A DNA stretch of 64,000 nucleotides from Favolaschia claudopus (Eukaryota > Basidiomycota > Agaricomycetes > Agaricales > Mycenaceae). A model generated the notes under the pieces. It ran no database searches, had not been told where the DNA came from, and was given only the letters and a program-made list of their open reading frames with translations. Location of the stretch: NCBI GenBank assembly GCA_037176885.1, contig JAWWNJ010000114.1, positions 310,001 to 374,000 of the forward strand. Reading direction: 5' to 3'. How positions within the stretch are numbered: position 1 is the stretch's first letter; each line of letters begins with the position of its first letter. The translations under genes and the position numbers were made by a program. Below, one piece after another: positions 32,369 to 43,811 of the stretch.

Positions 32369-33568
32369 TTAGTAGCATAGGCGCTCGCGAACGCCTATTG
32401 ATGGCGCTGAGCGCCTATTCTACGGGCCGACCGCCTACCCGCCATCTGAACGTCTACTCCGCCTTCCGGGCGCCCGCCGCGTGATTGCCGACGGCATCTC
32501 GGCAATTGCGCGCCCTCGTGATGAAGTCTTCCTTCGGTGTAGCTACTAGCACACACGACACGAGTTTCTCCCGTGTTTCCCGCGATTTCTTCAACCAAAA
32601 TTCTCGAAGTCAAGATCTCACAAATAAGTCCAATCAGACTGGGCCAGTCGCCGGGTTTTTCAGCTCATTTATTAAATTTATTAGTAAGTAGTACACAAAA
32701 CTATTGTAAAACTTCACAAACTACTGCGGGCATTGTATCTACGTAGGGAAGTAAAAAAAAAAAAAAAAAAAAAAAGCGCCTGTTTTTACAATCATTCTAC
32801 ACATAGTCACCCCCCTGCGCAGATGAAAATAGAGTTAATTAAGAAAATGGGTAGAGCGGCAGGTAAAGCACACACACTGAGAAGTATTCGGACTCACCAT
32901 GCCGCTACACCCCATTCCCTCATCCCAGCTGTTTTTGATCCTTTAGAAAGTAAATGCCAGGGTGAGAACGGGGAGGCGCTGACTCCCCGACCCGCACGGG
33001 CCCACGGCCGCGGTACTCCACGATTGCATTGAAAAACATCGGACAGAAAAAGAGCAAATAATAAACACGGGTGCGTAGCTTCAAAAATCGAAGCCTTCCC
33101 TCCCTCCCTCAGCTCCTGCCAACAGTCCTAAGCTTTGAGGAGCTTCTTTTAGGGTCCATATTGCTGGCTGAAAGCTGGGGAATCGGGCACAGAACGCCGC
33201 AAGGAGGTAGAACACGCAAACTCGATGGCTGCAATACAACTTTAGCTCGAAGATAGACACCTGCCAAACAGAAGCTCACGGTCGATGCGACAGGGAACAT
33301 GGTGTTGGAAACAAGGATGGGGAAGCCCCGGCGTCTATGAATGGGGAGGGGGTTGAGAGGAGAAGGGGAGGAAGGCCCGAAGGGAGAGGAAGAGAAGTTG
33401 ACGTACGAGAACGTACGGCACATTTGATTGGCGAAAAGTAACGACAACTTCTCGTCCTGCGTGACAGAGTTTACGTCGGCAGATATTCCTTTAGGCGTTC
33501 GCTGGCGGTATAGGCGTTGGCCTCCCGAGTAGGCGTTCGGGCGGTTAGTCGACCGCCTATGCTACTAA
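32369..33568. mobile_element. 1.2 kb TIR element with subterminal GGCG repeats
   Basis: Both ends carry TTAGTAGCATAGGCG in inverted orientation. Inside each end are several copies of AACGCCTA/TAGGCGTT words in inverted order, a pattern of subterminal transposase-binding repeats. A 24-base A run lies at about 32751-32775. No transposase frame recognised, so it is probably non-autonomous. No clear target duplication. Confidence 0.7.
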
Positions 33569-34040
33569 TCGTGTATGTACTCGCCGAACGTTGATTGTGA
33601 GATGAGTTGTGAACCTCGACGACGTTGGTGTAGTGAATGTAGGATTTCCCAGGGATGAAGAATGTTTGGGCGGTGGAGGTGAAGTAGGCAGGTGTTGAGA
33701 GGTGAATGAAGGCGGATATTTGGGTCTTGGAGTAGGAGGTTAAGCGGGAGAGGGAGATTGTGATAAATATTTGTGCCAGTTTAGTGCCGTAGCGGGCGAA
33801 GAGCTCGAACGAGATGAGAAGGGAAGCAGGAAATAGTAGTAGAGTGAGGAATAGAGCTAAAACGAGGGTGGACTGGGGGTATTGATGTGGAGATAGCATT
33901 TTTGAGTCGGTAGCAAGTTTAACGTCGATCGCCACGACGGGTGATTGAATCGGCACGGGAAATGCAATAAAATTAAAGGTTGAAAGAGTGGGAATTGGGT
34001 ATGTAGGTAAACGACTTCCGCGGGGCACGCGAGAAGTCAA
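33569..34040 (-). CDS. hypothetical membrane protein fragment
   Basis: A minus-strand frame starts MTSRVPRGSRLPTYPI. After about 45 residues there is a strong membrane helix (STLVLALFLTLLLFPASLLI) and then a moderately hydrophobic section. The frame runs into the 32369-33568 element and ends there artificially. It follows the retropepsin ORF group by about 45 bases on the same strand and may belong to it. No family recognised. Confidence 0.35.
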
Positions 34041-34085
34041 ATCCGTATCGTATGTGGAGCGGAAGAATGGATTGGAGGTGAGGAT

Positions 34086-37000
34086 TTAAAGGTATTCAAG
34101 GTCGTCGGTAGCGTAGTCAAATTCGTCGGCAAAAATTTGAACGTGCCCTGCTGTCTCCAGAATGCCACTAGAAAATATCTTCGCAAATTCGTGGTGCTGG
34201 ACAAACTTGAACAAGACCAGTTTATTAATTAAAACTGCGAGGTCTTGGAATTTTCTGTCGGTTGAGTTGACAAATATGATGCCGACTTCGAGAAGGAATT
34301 CATGCTCGAAAGGGTGAAGGAAGGGATGATACTCCGAAGGGCGAGGTTTATAGTCGCCCGGGTACGCAGGGGACGGCATGGTTTGTGGGGACAAGAAGAA
34401 GATTAATGGTGGGGCATGAGAAATGGAGTGCGCGAGCCGTCGCGCAATTTTCTCTTCGTAGATTGCGAGCGCTTCGAAGTCGGGGTGATGGACCTTCATT
34501 ATCTGCACCAAGTGCGCAATCGCGTCGTGAATGAGCCGACGAATACCAGCACAAGCGACAGTAAAAGGATCACTGCGTCCGAGTTTATATGCTGGGGAGT
34601 AAGGAATAGGATTGCGCAGGAATGGAGTGATGTAGTCGCGATCAAGGATTCTGCGAATGTTGAGCTGAGTAGAGTACTCAGACAAAATCTCAAAACCGAT
34701 GCGGCGCAGGTTGTCGAAGAAGCGCGGGTGTTGCCCATGGAGGTGGAAGGTATCGAGGAAGTCTCGAAGACCCTCCGGACGTAGGTAGGGGTAAAAAACG
34801 TTCAAACCCGGAGGAAAGGTGGTTGGACGATTCAGGTGTCGCTCCCGAGTGTCCTGCATGATGCAAAGCTCGAGAATTTCTCTCGGGAACTGGGCCTTCA
34901 ATTGAACGTTCCAAACATAGGCCACATACGAAATGGGACGATCGTTTGCGAGGTCCTCGCTGGCCTGATCCCAGAAGCGCGAATCGAGTCCTCCATGATT
35001 AATGGAGTATGTTGTACAAACAAAGGATCGCCATTTCAAGGCATTGAGCTGCTTCGTCGAGTCCGTCACCAATGACACGGGTTGGATGAACATTAAGAAT
35101 AGTACGGGACTCGCTGGGTTGGAATCTCGCAAATGGAGGTGGAGGGGAAACCGAACGACGAATCAGGGGATGAGGAGGAGGGGACCTCGCAATAGAATCG
35201 TTTTGCAACGGGTTTGGGGTAGAATTGTGAGCGGGAAGAGGTGCAGAGGAGGATGATGCAATTATCCTTCCGGGCAAACGAATGCGCGGATCGCGAGTGC
35301 GAATAGGACCAGAGGATGGTTCAATAGGCGTTGGCTCAATGCGGGCAGTATCAGGATTCGCGTCTCGAACGCAAGAAGGAACCGGTTTGCCGCTCCGATC
35401 CGACATCAGGAGCTGGCAAAGGCGAGAGGCGAATGCATCGTGCGCAGTTTTAGGGTCAGAAGAGGTGACTGGATTTTTGTTTCCGAAAGGAAGAGGTTGA
35501 TAAGAAAAATGGAGGTCGCTTTTGCTAGGCATTGTAGCGGTAATTTCCATTGGGGGAAGAAGAGGTGTAGGTGGATATCCCAATTCATCGGCGGGTGTAG
35601 ATTCACGAGACGAATCGTAAGCGGGGTCAACAAGGGAGAGAGTAGGAGAGGGCATGTTGAAGTCGGCCAATGGTGGTAGTGAGCCGATTGGGATGGAAGT
35701 GAATTCAGGAAGGTTACGAGCAAAAGCGAGTAGAGTTAAAATAAAGGAACGCGGTGGAATCTTGTCGGAGATGGCCTCGGGCAATAAATATGGTCGGCAC
35801 AGTAAGACCAAGCGCAAAACTCGGAGCTCGTGCTCCGAGATCTCGAATCCAGGTAAGATTGGTGGGATACTGGCTAGATACCGCAGCGGGCGCGTGGCTA
35901 GGCGCCTCAGATCAAGGGGAGTTGATGTTTCGTCGCGCTCGGTATCGTAGTGGGTAAATCCTGTGACCCCACTCGGAATATTGCTGTAGTCGTGTGCATG
36001 TTCCTGAATCAAGCGGGAGATTCTCAAAATAAATGCCGTCGGAGTGAGTTGTAATTTCTCTGCAGCCCAAATGAGTTCAGGGTGCATTTGGAGAAATCCC
36101 TGAAAGTGCGGCCAGTGATTTGGTGGGATCAATTCGCGGTCGGCATAGAGGTCGCAAAACAAATGCAGATTGGATCTCGCCACTCGGAAAGAGTAATTCA
36201 TTTCCTCATGGATTTCTCGTGCCTGAAGATTTGCGAATCCTGTGAAGAACGCATGGACAGAAATTCCGTTTAGCTCCGGATTGAGTAGTATGTTCGGCAT
36301 CCGGTCCGCTGTCAAAATAGAGTTGGCCAATGAGACAAATTCTTCACGTTGAGTATTCCAATCCTGAACGCGCTGGAAAACTCCTCGCATCATCAAGACT
36401 TTACAAGAACTGCAAATTTCTCCCCGAGAAATCTCGTTCTCAAGAGGGGGGATATCTTCGTCTTCTTCTTCTTCAAAGGGTTGGGTCTCCTCCAAATTTT
36501 GGGTTAAAGCGGAGGTCTGCGAAGCAAATGATGAACCCGAATGATTATCTTTGCTGATCATATGGGTCATGTAAGTCCCCGGCATGAATGCCACATTATT
36601 TTGCATGTGCTCGTCGTCTTCTTCTACTAGCAGCTGCAATCGATTATTCCCGCTTTTAGGGTCGCGGAACACAAGGTAGGTTCCATCCGCACGTTTTCCT
36701 CGATCGAAACAAAGTTGCCTTTCTGCCAGGGACGGCCGAGTAACATGTCGAAGGGGAAAGATTCTCCCACCCAGAAATTTGCACTGGTAATTGCTCCGCC
36801 CATCGTAAGTTGAACGTCAGGGAGATAGCCTCGAAGCTCTTTCTGACCTCCGTTTGCATCTCCCATGTTTACATGTCGAGAAATGTCCATTCCAACATGA
36901 GGAAGGAATTTTCTCCAAGTCGGCCGAGACACCAAATTGAGCATCGAGCCTGTATCAACAATAGCGAGAATCGATTTTCCGTTGATAGTTACTTGAATTC

Positions 37001-37793
37001 GGATCAGCTTCTGGCTATCGCGTGATACAAACGAGGCTCCAGTGATTGCAGTGGTTTCGGGCAAAGATTGCGAGTTTCCGGGCATCTCGGAGATGTTCTC
37101 TAAGATAGAGTTAACGGCCGCTTGGTTGCGCGGATGGTTTCTAAGTCGAATAGCATCACTGAGAGCGTTTGCGACTGATGAAGAGATGCCAAGGATCTGC
37201 CCAGCACCTAGAGTAACCGGAGTATTCAAGATAGTATTGAGAACTTGATTTGGATCGACGAATGCAGAGACCGCTGATTGCCTAGGTCCAGCTTTCTTGG
37301 TCGGTTTGGGGGCGCTGTTTGAGGCATGATTACCCTTTACAACAGGCTCGGTATCCTCCATAATCGCGTCGTCTCTGGAGAAATCAATTCGAGGTTCAAT
37401 TGCATCAATAGGTTGTTGAATGGGGATGGGTGCTTCAGCATGCTCCTGTTTCATTTGTTGCTGCGGCAGCGGGGAATGCAACGGAATGCCTGAATCTTTC
37501 ACATGTGAACGAGTCTGAGGCCGTTGTTTTGGGTAAGGGGCAGGTTTTTCAATGAATTTGTCCGATGAGCGGGTAACGGCAAAAATCTTCGTGAGTTCTT
37601 CATCCGAAGTGGATGCTTGAACAAATACAGGCATAACAGGCTCCTCAGAAATCGTCTCCAATGTGTTGCAGGCTTGAATCGGCGCATTCGAGGTATACGC
37701 AAAGTTCGTTTGAGCGGCGGGGGCAGCCAGCGGCTGTCTCTGACGATTAAACGCGTCGATCAGTGTCTCATTTTGCTGTCCATATCGCCGCAA
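34086..37793 (-). pseudogene. Gag-like/retropepsin polyprotein without reverse transcriptase
   Basis: Three overlapping minus frames form one protein broken by two frameshifts. The first (37793-36627) has a Gln/Pro-rich start and an aspartic protease of retroviral type: LAIVDTGSMLNLVSRPTW holds the catalytic DTGS and PFDMLLGRPWQKGN the flap-side ILGxP motif. Near 36690 reading shifts to RADGTYLVFRDPKSG and continues (36672-34999) through an acidic stretch (EEEEDEDIPP), SCKVLMMRGVFQRVQDWN, NELNGISVHAFFTGFANLQ-like helices and a Pro/Ser/Arg-rich linker. Near 35110 it shifts again to a helical region (35132-34086) ending FADEFDYATDDLEYL. No reverse transcriptase, RNase H or integrase occurs anywhere on this strand. 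Related retropepsin proteins are known as repeats in mushroom genomes; their function is unsettled. An upstream basic/acidic exon pair (about 37850-38400) may be its start. Confidence 0.6.
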
Positions 37794-37837
37794 TAATCGT
37801 CCATCCGGCCATTCAAGGCTTCCGCGCTCGCCTCTCT

Positions 37838-38400
37838 TTAATTCGCACTACGACTTGGGTCAGAGATCATTACATGAGCCGCCGATGACAACACACCTGT
37901 TTCCCGAGTCCATGCCGATCTCACCGTCGAGAAAAGAGATCCCGGTGGTGTCTGTGGAGAGTAGGTGGACAAGTACTCAAGGACAAGCTTGAGAAGTCGA
38001 GAATACTTGACCTCGAAGGCCAACGACTGGACAAGGCGAGGAACCGGTACTCCACGGGATCTAGACGAGATCCACGAGGCCGTTGCGACCTGGCACTGAG
38101 AGATTGAGGTTCTGAGGGGCGGCGGGTAATGAGAGTGGAGAGGGAGGGAGGGACACGCTTGCCTTGCTCTTTCCCTTACCCTTCTTGGACGATTTTACCG
38201 TTGCTGCGCCATTATTGCCCTCGTCGTCGGAGTATTCCCCAGCTATCACATACAAAATTCAAATCTTATTCAGTGAACAACAGTTGAGAACTCACAAGTG
38301 GCTTTCATCTCTTTGGCTTTCTTGGCGGGAACATTGGTCGCCTCAGCTGCCGAAGAATGGTACGTTGGAATGTTGAATACTCCCTGGCATAATCTGAGCT
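37838..38400 (-). CDS. possible 5' exons of the retropepsin gene, uncertain
   Basis: Minus-strand pieces read [20 protein letters not shown], a possible 50-base intron (about 38245-38295), [20 protein letters not shown] with a GKGKSK run, and [20 protein letters not shown] before a stop at 37838. The charged, low-complexity character fits the N-terminus of a Gag-like protein. Frames do not join cleanly, so this is weak. Confidence 0.25.
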
Positions 38401-38422
38401 GGATACAGGGTATCGTGTTGGG

Positions 38423-38752
38423 CAAGTTCGTGTTGTGTTTGCGCTCAAGCCACAACACATTCAGGGTCTCTTCGGCAACGGATCATCTCCTCCTCGCCAT
38501 CTGGCTTATGTTGAATGGTTTTCGCCGTTTACTGCCCAGCCAGAGCCGCATCATCTCATGTACAAGGTGAAGCGTTCCCTCAAGGATGGAGCTCGGACAG
38601 CTAGCATCATTCCCGTTGCGAATATTCGGCGGAGCGTGCATTTACTACCTAAATTTGGACCTGTTGCGCCTCCGTATTGGACTTCAGCTAACGTTCTTGA
38701 CGAATGTCCTACTTCATGTTCACATTTTTTTGCACCGAACTCGCACATTTGA
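38423..38752 (+). pseudogene. Plavaka (CACTA-like) transposase, C-terminal tail
   Basis: A plus-strand frame reads [13 protein letters not shown], then [40 protein letters not shown] and [20 protein letters not shown], ending [11 protein letters not shown]. This is the conserved C-terminal end of Plavaka-type transposases, DDE enzymes of the CMC/CACTA group common in Agaricomycetes. The catalytic part is absent; the segment before 38423 is unrelated minus-strand coding. The open frame is intact to its stop, so the loss is of everything upstream. Confidence 0.75.
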
Positions 38753-39087
38753 TGGACTGATATGATGTAAGACATTTCACCTTCGATTTGCCACGATACG
38801 CTGTTCACAGGCATGGTAGAGCCCTCAAGCAGTCAGCGCTAGCGCAGCCGGCGCGGGCACTGAAATGCAACTGAAATGGGAAAAATCTCGCTATTTTCAG
38901 ACTGTACATAATGTAAATTTACCGGAACGTGCGAACGAAGGTCTCAAACCTTCCGAACGACAGATCAAAGTGTCGATCGTGAATATATTTGCCCCAGGTC
39001 ACCACGATAAGTACATCCGGTAAATTAAGCGCGCGCATCAGCACGTGACCGGTCACCATCACGTCGCGCCGGTGACCCCCACGCCGT

Positions 39088-42000
39088 TAAGGTAGGGGCC
39101 ACACAAGTGCGGTTACCCCACGTGGTGTGACGGTCACATATCCTTTTTGGGATAGGATCCATCTTGACGCTCCATTGCAAGACTTTTCGGCTCTTCTTGG
39201 CAAATCGGCCTCAACAATTCTCTGTGTATACATCTCATGAACATCGAGTCTTTTTTTTCGAGTGAATTGATGCAAAATTGAGAGACTAGTTCTACTTTTA
39301 CCGCCAAAATGACTATAACCCGGCATTTGTGTTCCCTCCCCGACCGATTCCAGCGGCCGCCATCTCCTTTTTGAACTCTACAGGGAGGACACGATGTCCC
39401 TTGTACTTCCTGGCTGCCCAAGCAGCCTGTGCGCCGTCCAATCCATGACGGTACGCATCAGCAAAACGATGAGCGCGGATTACAAACCGGCGCATAGACT
39501 CTAGTGGCACCGCATCTAGAGCTGCGAGCGTATTACGCTCCAGCGCATCCTCCCGTGATGACTCGGGATTCAATCGATAAACCCTCTTGGCGTAACCCCA
39601 TACCATTTCGATGGGATTAAGTTCGCAATGAAATTTCGGTAGAAAAAGAACGGTGACTTTGTGCTCTGCACAAGAGTTTTCAAGACAGGATTTGACAGCC
39701 GCGCAGTCTGGTTGATTAAATAACATGCGCCGCATGCAGCAAGATTTCGAGTGGGGATCAGCACATTTGAAGCCATCACATTCGGACTTCGTTTTGCTGA
39801 GATCCCGCTGGGAGATATTGCCAAGATCACCTTTACGACGTCGCTCCTCGAGAATGACTTCCATCCCTTTGAATTTTCCGGCATGCTGGGCTGCGTCAGA
39901 GGGGAAATAAAGGTCCTGTGGGGTTCCATCGGCAAAGGATGCCCCGGACATCCGAATATGTTCCTTGATGAGACTGCCGCGAGCATCGTACATCAAAGAT
40001 CCGTCCTCGTTCCGCTTGTTCACCGGAACGAGGAAATTGGAGTCTGGTTTGCTGTTTTTCGTCTTGCGGGTGCCTGAAATAAATTTCGGCATGTTCCTCG
40101 CCGAAAGCGCTCCTTCACCGCGTTTGCGATGAGTTGTCGCGTTATCATACACAAAAACATGATCGTATTCTGGCCACCTCTCATTGACAAGGGTGCAGGC
40201 CGCAATAGCCTGCTCCTCAATATCAGCTGTTGAGAAGTATCCATCCCGATTTTTTCCAGGTCGCATGGCACGCCGAGCGACAGCTTTCCCATCCCGAGTG
40301 CGCAACCAACCAAAATCAGCGGAAAAGTAGTCCGCCACCATATAAGATGCACCGTCTCCTTTTTTGTAGGGAACGGCGGGGGCATCCTTATGGTACCAAG
40401 ACTTCCGGCGGCGGTCGTGAGCATAGAAAACACTTTCATCGTGATACCAGATCACGGTTCGCCGCGCTCCGGGAGGAAGCGATGGTGTAATGACAGAACC
40501 GTCGGCTTCAAAGACGCACGAAGAATCCTGGAAGCCTTTGAGAGTCGGCAAGTACACTTGTTCTCTGTAGTACACGACGTCGTCGCGCTCATGCCCATCA
40601 GAGTATTGACCCTTCTTTTCGGACTTGAACCTGAGCCAAAATAAATTCCTGTGGAAGATTCAAACTGCAAAACAGCTCACCGATATCCAAGTTCATCCAA
40701 ATATCTTCGCGCTGTTCGAATACTGATCTTTTTGTCAAGACCGTGCTTCTCCATCACATCCTCTCGGGCCAAATAATCAACCAGCTTATCAGCCGTGATA
40801 AATTTCCCTAGTTCTTGCAAATGATTGCGGACATCACTCGCTAAATCCTCGTCTGACAGCATCGAAGTTTTCCAAGAACCGTATGGATTCATTGGTAACA
40901 CCTTGCGAGAAGCAATATACTCTCGGCTAAGGCTAGCGAATGTACGAGCACAATGAACATCTCGCCCAACTGCAATGGCAGCTTGTCGTGCTGAAGCGCC
41001 CCATTTACCAAAAGTGGCCGAATTAGGATTCGTATATTGCGATAAATGGCTGCGAATCCCTTCCATCCGCACTCGGACCCAAGTGCTCAATTCGGGGGGC
41101 TTATAACCGCCACATGCACCTCGGCTTGGCCCACGGAGAAAAATTGACATATCTGTGCATGCAGCTTGGGCTGAGGTGACATCGGGAGCGACAGCAAGAC
41201 TCTGCTTAGCACCAAGAGTTGCCATTCTCTCCAGAAAGCCTTCGGGTGGAGGGGGCCGAGGGTATCCGTCACCAGTAAAGCCCCCAGCTTCGGGGACACA
41301 AAGTTCATCAAGTTCCGGAGGGACTTGCTCATCCTCTGGATTGTAATTCAAGTGGTCGTCGTCGTCAGATTCAGCTAGCATAGAGGGTGGATGTGGGGCA
41401 GGAAATGTATTGATTGACGCGGCATCATCAGAAGTAAGGTCCCGAGCACTAGAAAATGCTGTTGTAAGCTTTCCCCGGAGTCTGAAACCCTGGGGCGCGG
41501 CGGTTGGAGGCGACGGTGTCGATCCTTGATAGAATACATCGGTGTAATGATCCGCTGCAGGCTCTTGGGCGGGGGAACCGGCACAATCTTTGGGTTCGAC
41601 ATTTTCCTTGTCAAAAGAGTCCTTTCAATGTTTCTGTAATTAGTTCGAGTTTAAGGACAGATTTTGTGTCTCACAAGACTGTGGTGGTCATTGTCGGCAC
41701 TCTCTTGCCGCTGCTTCTTTTGAGGACGCGCTTTCACGGGACTTAACGCGATTGCCGCGACGCGTTTGATGGCCTTCTTTGGTGATGGTATAAGGCCGTT
41801 TAGACGACTCAGACGGTCCCGCATGAACTTCTTGGGGGGAGGCATGGAGGGAATGAAGACTCTGGATACATCCCAAAATTTTCAGCGCCCAGGAGCCAGA
41901 GAAACTTTACACGCGTTTCGGAGAGCGACGCGCCAATATACGCTAAATCCGTATTTGGGGAACTCTTCACTCAATTTTTGAGATTTTACCGAGATTTAAG

Positions 42001-42163
42001 CTTTGAGAGCGACAGAGGACCGATCTGCACCGAACTGTTGAGCCCATTTTTCTGTTTTACTACATGTGGACTACTTATTGTACGGTTTCTCGATTCCTGT
42101 CCCAATATGGTCATGTCACATCAGATCACGTGGGGTAACCGCACTTGTGTGGCCCCTACCTTA
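39088..42163 (-). mobile_element. complete 3.1 kb DNA transposon with 37-base TIRs
   Basis: The left end starts TAAGGTAGGGGCCACACAAG and the right end is its inverse; the repeat is perfect through 37 bases, to the word CACGTG. A TA lies at each outer edge, consistent with TA duplication. The single gene inside runs on the minus strand, 39313-41845. Perfect TIRs and an open transposase suggest recent activity. Confidence 0.9.
39313..41845 (-). CDS. DDE transposase, Tc1/mariner-like fungal family
   Basis: The transposase of the 39088-42163 transposon. The first exon starts at the ATG at 41845 with a basic SPKK-type N-terminus. A 60-base intron is inferred before DSFDKENVEPKD, because a stop blocks read-through. 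An acidic linker follows, then a predicted helix-turn-helix region (about 41000-40690) with KWGASARQAAIAVGRD and DKKISIRTARRYLDELGY. Reading then crosses a 32-base gap (40649-40680) with GT-AG ends, short for an intron, to SDGHERDDVVYYREQ. The catalytic core has WYHDESVFYAHD, HVFVYDNATTH and FHCELNPIEMVWGYAKR, giving the D, D and E residues in Tc1/mariner-like context, with a Cys/His insert (CDGFKC, CCMRR) between the last two. It ends at 39313. All catalytic motifs are intact, so it may be functional. Confidence 0.8.
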
Positions 42164-42171
42164 GTACATAC

Positions 42172-42420
42172 AAGCTTAAGCACCCCGCCTTCGGCAGGGC
42201 CGGCTCGCTGCGCTCGCGTCCCTACCTACGGGGGGTACACAGCTTGTCGGGGCTCCGCCCCAAACCCCGCCTGGAATTTTTTGCTGGATTCCTTGCCCGC
42301 GGCGCCGCACTGCCGCTCGCTGCACTCGCCGGCGCGCGGCGCCGGGGACCGCGTGTGAAAAGTCACCTGCTTTTCCACGTGAATTATCACGGGACCTGCG
42401 GTCCCGTAGTGTCTTTTATT
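42172..42420. repeat. GC-rich repeat, type A copy 1
   Basis: Starts AAGCTTAAGCACCCCGCCTT and ends near CGGTCCCGTAGTGTCTTTTA. It consists of a series of short palindromes (CTCGCTGCGCTCGC, GGGGCTCCGCCCC, GGACCTGCGGTCC). The copy at 43444-43695 is nearly identical. It starts eight bases outside the right end of the DDE transposon. Confidence 0.8.
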
Positions 42421-42439
42421 ATTTGTTTATTATAGATAG

Positions 42440-42690
42440 GTGAAGAAAAAATGCGTGTTACCCCGCGCAAGTTGCGAGCCGGCCCTGCCGAAGGCGGGGT
42501 GCTTAAGCTTGTCGGGGCTCCACCCCAAACCCCGCATGTTTTTTTTTTCCTGGATTCCTTGCCCGCGGCGCCGCACTGCCGCTCGCTGCACTCGCCGGCG
42601 CGCGGCGCCGGGGAAAGCGTGTGAGAAGTCACCTGCTTTTTCACGTGAATTATCACGGGACCTGCGGTCCCGTAGTGTCTTTTTGCGAGC
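42440..42690. repeat. GC-rich repeat, type A copy 2, head inverted
   Basis: The first about 45 bases are the type A head in reverse complement, ending CTTAAGCTT; the rest (GTCGGGGCTCC onward) is in the same direction as copy 1. The junction is at the AAGCTT word. Recombination at this word, or a flip of the head, would give this arrangement. Confidence 0.7.
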
Positions 42691-43019
42691 GAAGCGAGCA
42701 AATCTACCCTTCACGTGACCGGCTGGGGGCTGAGCTAGGCTGCAAACAAGGACAACGCGTACGGATGGTGGCTGACAGGTGTTCAAAGATTAGAAAACCC
42801 ACTCAAACTCATTCATTTCTGGCCTGAGGCGAAGGAAAATTGACCCACAAACTCTCCCAGTTGAAGGGCATCTGCTGATACCAAATTCTAAGCAAATGAC
42901 GCCGGAATGATTGAGTTTGGAATTGCCTGCTTGACCAAGTCATGCTGACACACTTTCGGATCACGTATCCGAAGCTTCGCGAGCAGTTCTCGCCTCGGCG
43001 GATCCATGTTATTATAGAC

Positions 43020-43443
43020 AAGCTTTAGCTCCCTGCCTCCGGCACGGCCGACTCGCTGCGCTCGCCGGCCTCCCTCCGTTCGGTCACACAGCTTGTTGGG
43101 GCTGGCCGCCCCAAACCCCGCTGCGCTCGCTCCGCTCGCGACGTCTAGTACGATCTCAACATCTCGACATTGACCCCGTGATTCTCTGTCAAAAGTCACG
43201 CGACTGATGGCCTGGCCCTCTTTTCAAGTACAAGCTTTAGCTCCCTGCCTCCGGCACGGCCGACTCGCTGCGCTCGCCGACCTCCCTCCGTTCGGTCACA
43301 CAGCTTGTTGGGGCTGGCCGCCCCAAACCCCGCTGCGCTCGCTCCGCTCGCGACGTCTAGTACGATCTCAACATCTCGACATTGACCCCGTGATTTTCTG
43401 TCAAAAGTCACGCGACTGATGGCCTGGCCCTCTTTTCAAGTAC
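43020..43443. repeat. GC-rich repeat, type B, two tandem 212-base units
   Basis: Two units, 43020-43231 and 43232-43443, are almost identical and start AAGCTTTAGCTCCCTGCCTC. The tail reads CAAAAGTCACGCGACTGATG and ends CTTTTCAAGTAC. A third unit lies at 47231-47443. ORFs across them are repeat translations. Confidence 0.85.
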
Positions 43444-43695
43444 AAGCTTAAGCACCCCGCCTTCGGCAGGGCCGGCTCGCTGCGCTCGCGTCCCTACCTA
43501 CGGGGGGTACACAGCTTGTCGGGGCTCCGCCCCAAACCCCGCCTAGATTTTTTTTGCTGGATTCCTTGCCCGCGGCGCCGCACTGCCGCTCGCTGCGCTC
43601 GCCGGCGCGCGGCGCCGGGGAAAGCGTGTGAGAAGTCACCTGCTTTTTCACGTGAATTATCACGGGACCTGCGGTCCCGTAGTGTCTTTTATTAT
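43444..43695. repeat. GC-rich repeat, type A copy 3, in tandem with type B
   Basis: It follows the second type B unit directly at an AAGCTT word and matches copy 1 along its length, ending GTGTCTTTTATTATAGA. Types A and B share the AAGCTT start and the CTCGCTGCGCTCGC palindrome. Confidence 0.8.
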
Positions 43696-43811
43696 AGAAG
43701 ATAGGATTCATTAATTACCAGTCTGAAAAAAAGAAAATGTGATGCGAACACATATTGATCACGTGCCCGCGACACTGTTGGGTCAATAGCGTTTACTCTC
43801 CCACTTCCTCC

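Noticed and set aside
42172..43695. CRISPR-like array
   Set aside because: Only a few long units, no short identical repeats with unique spacers, and the genome is eukaryotic.
42145..43711. Several 70-126 codon ORFs in the GC-rich repeats
   Set aside because: The same peptides recur wherever the repeat recurs, in all frames; they follow the repeat, not a gene.
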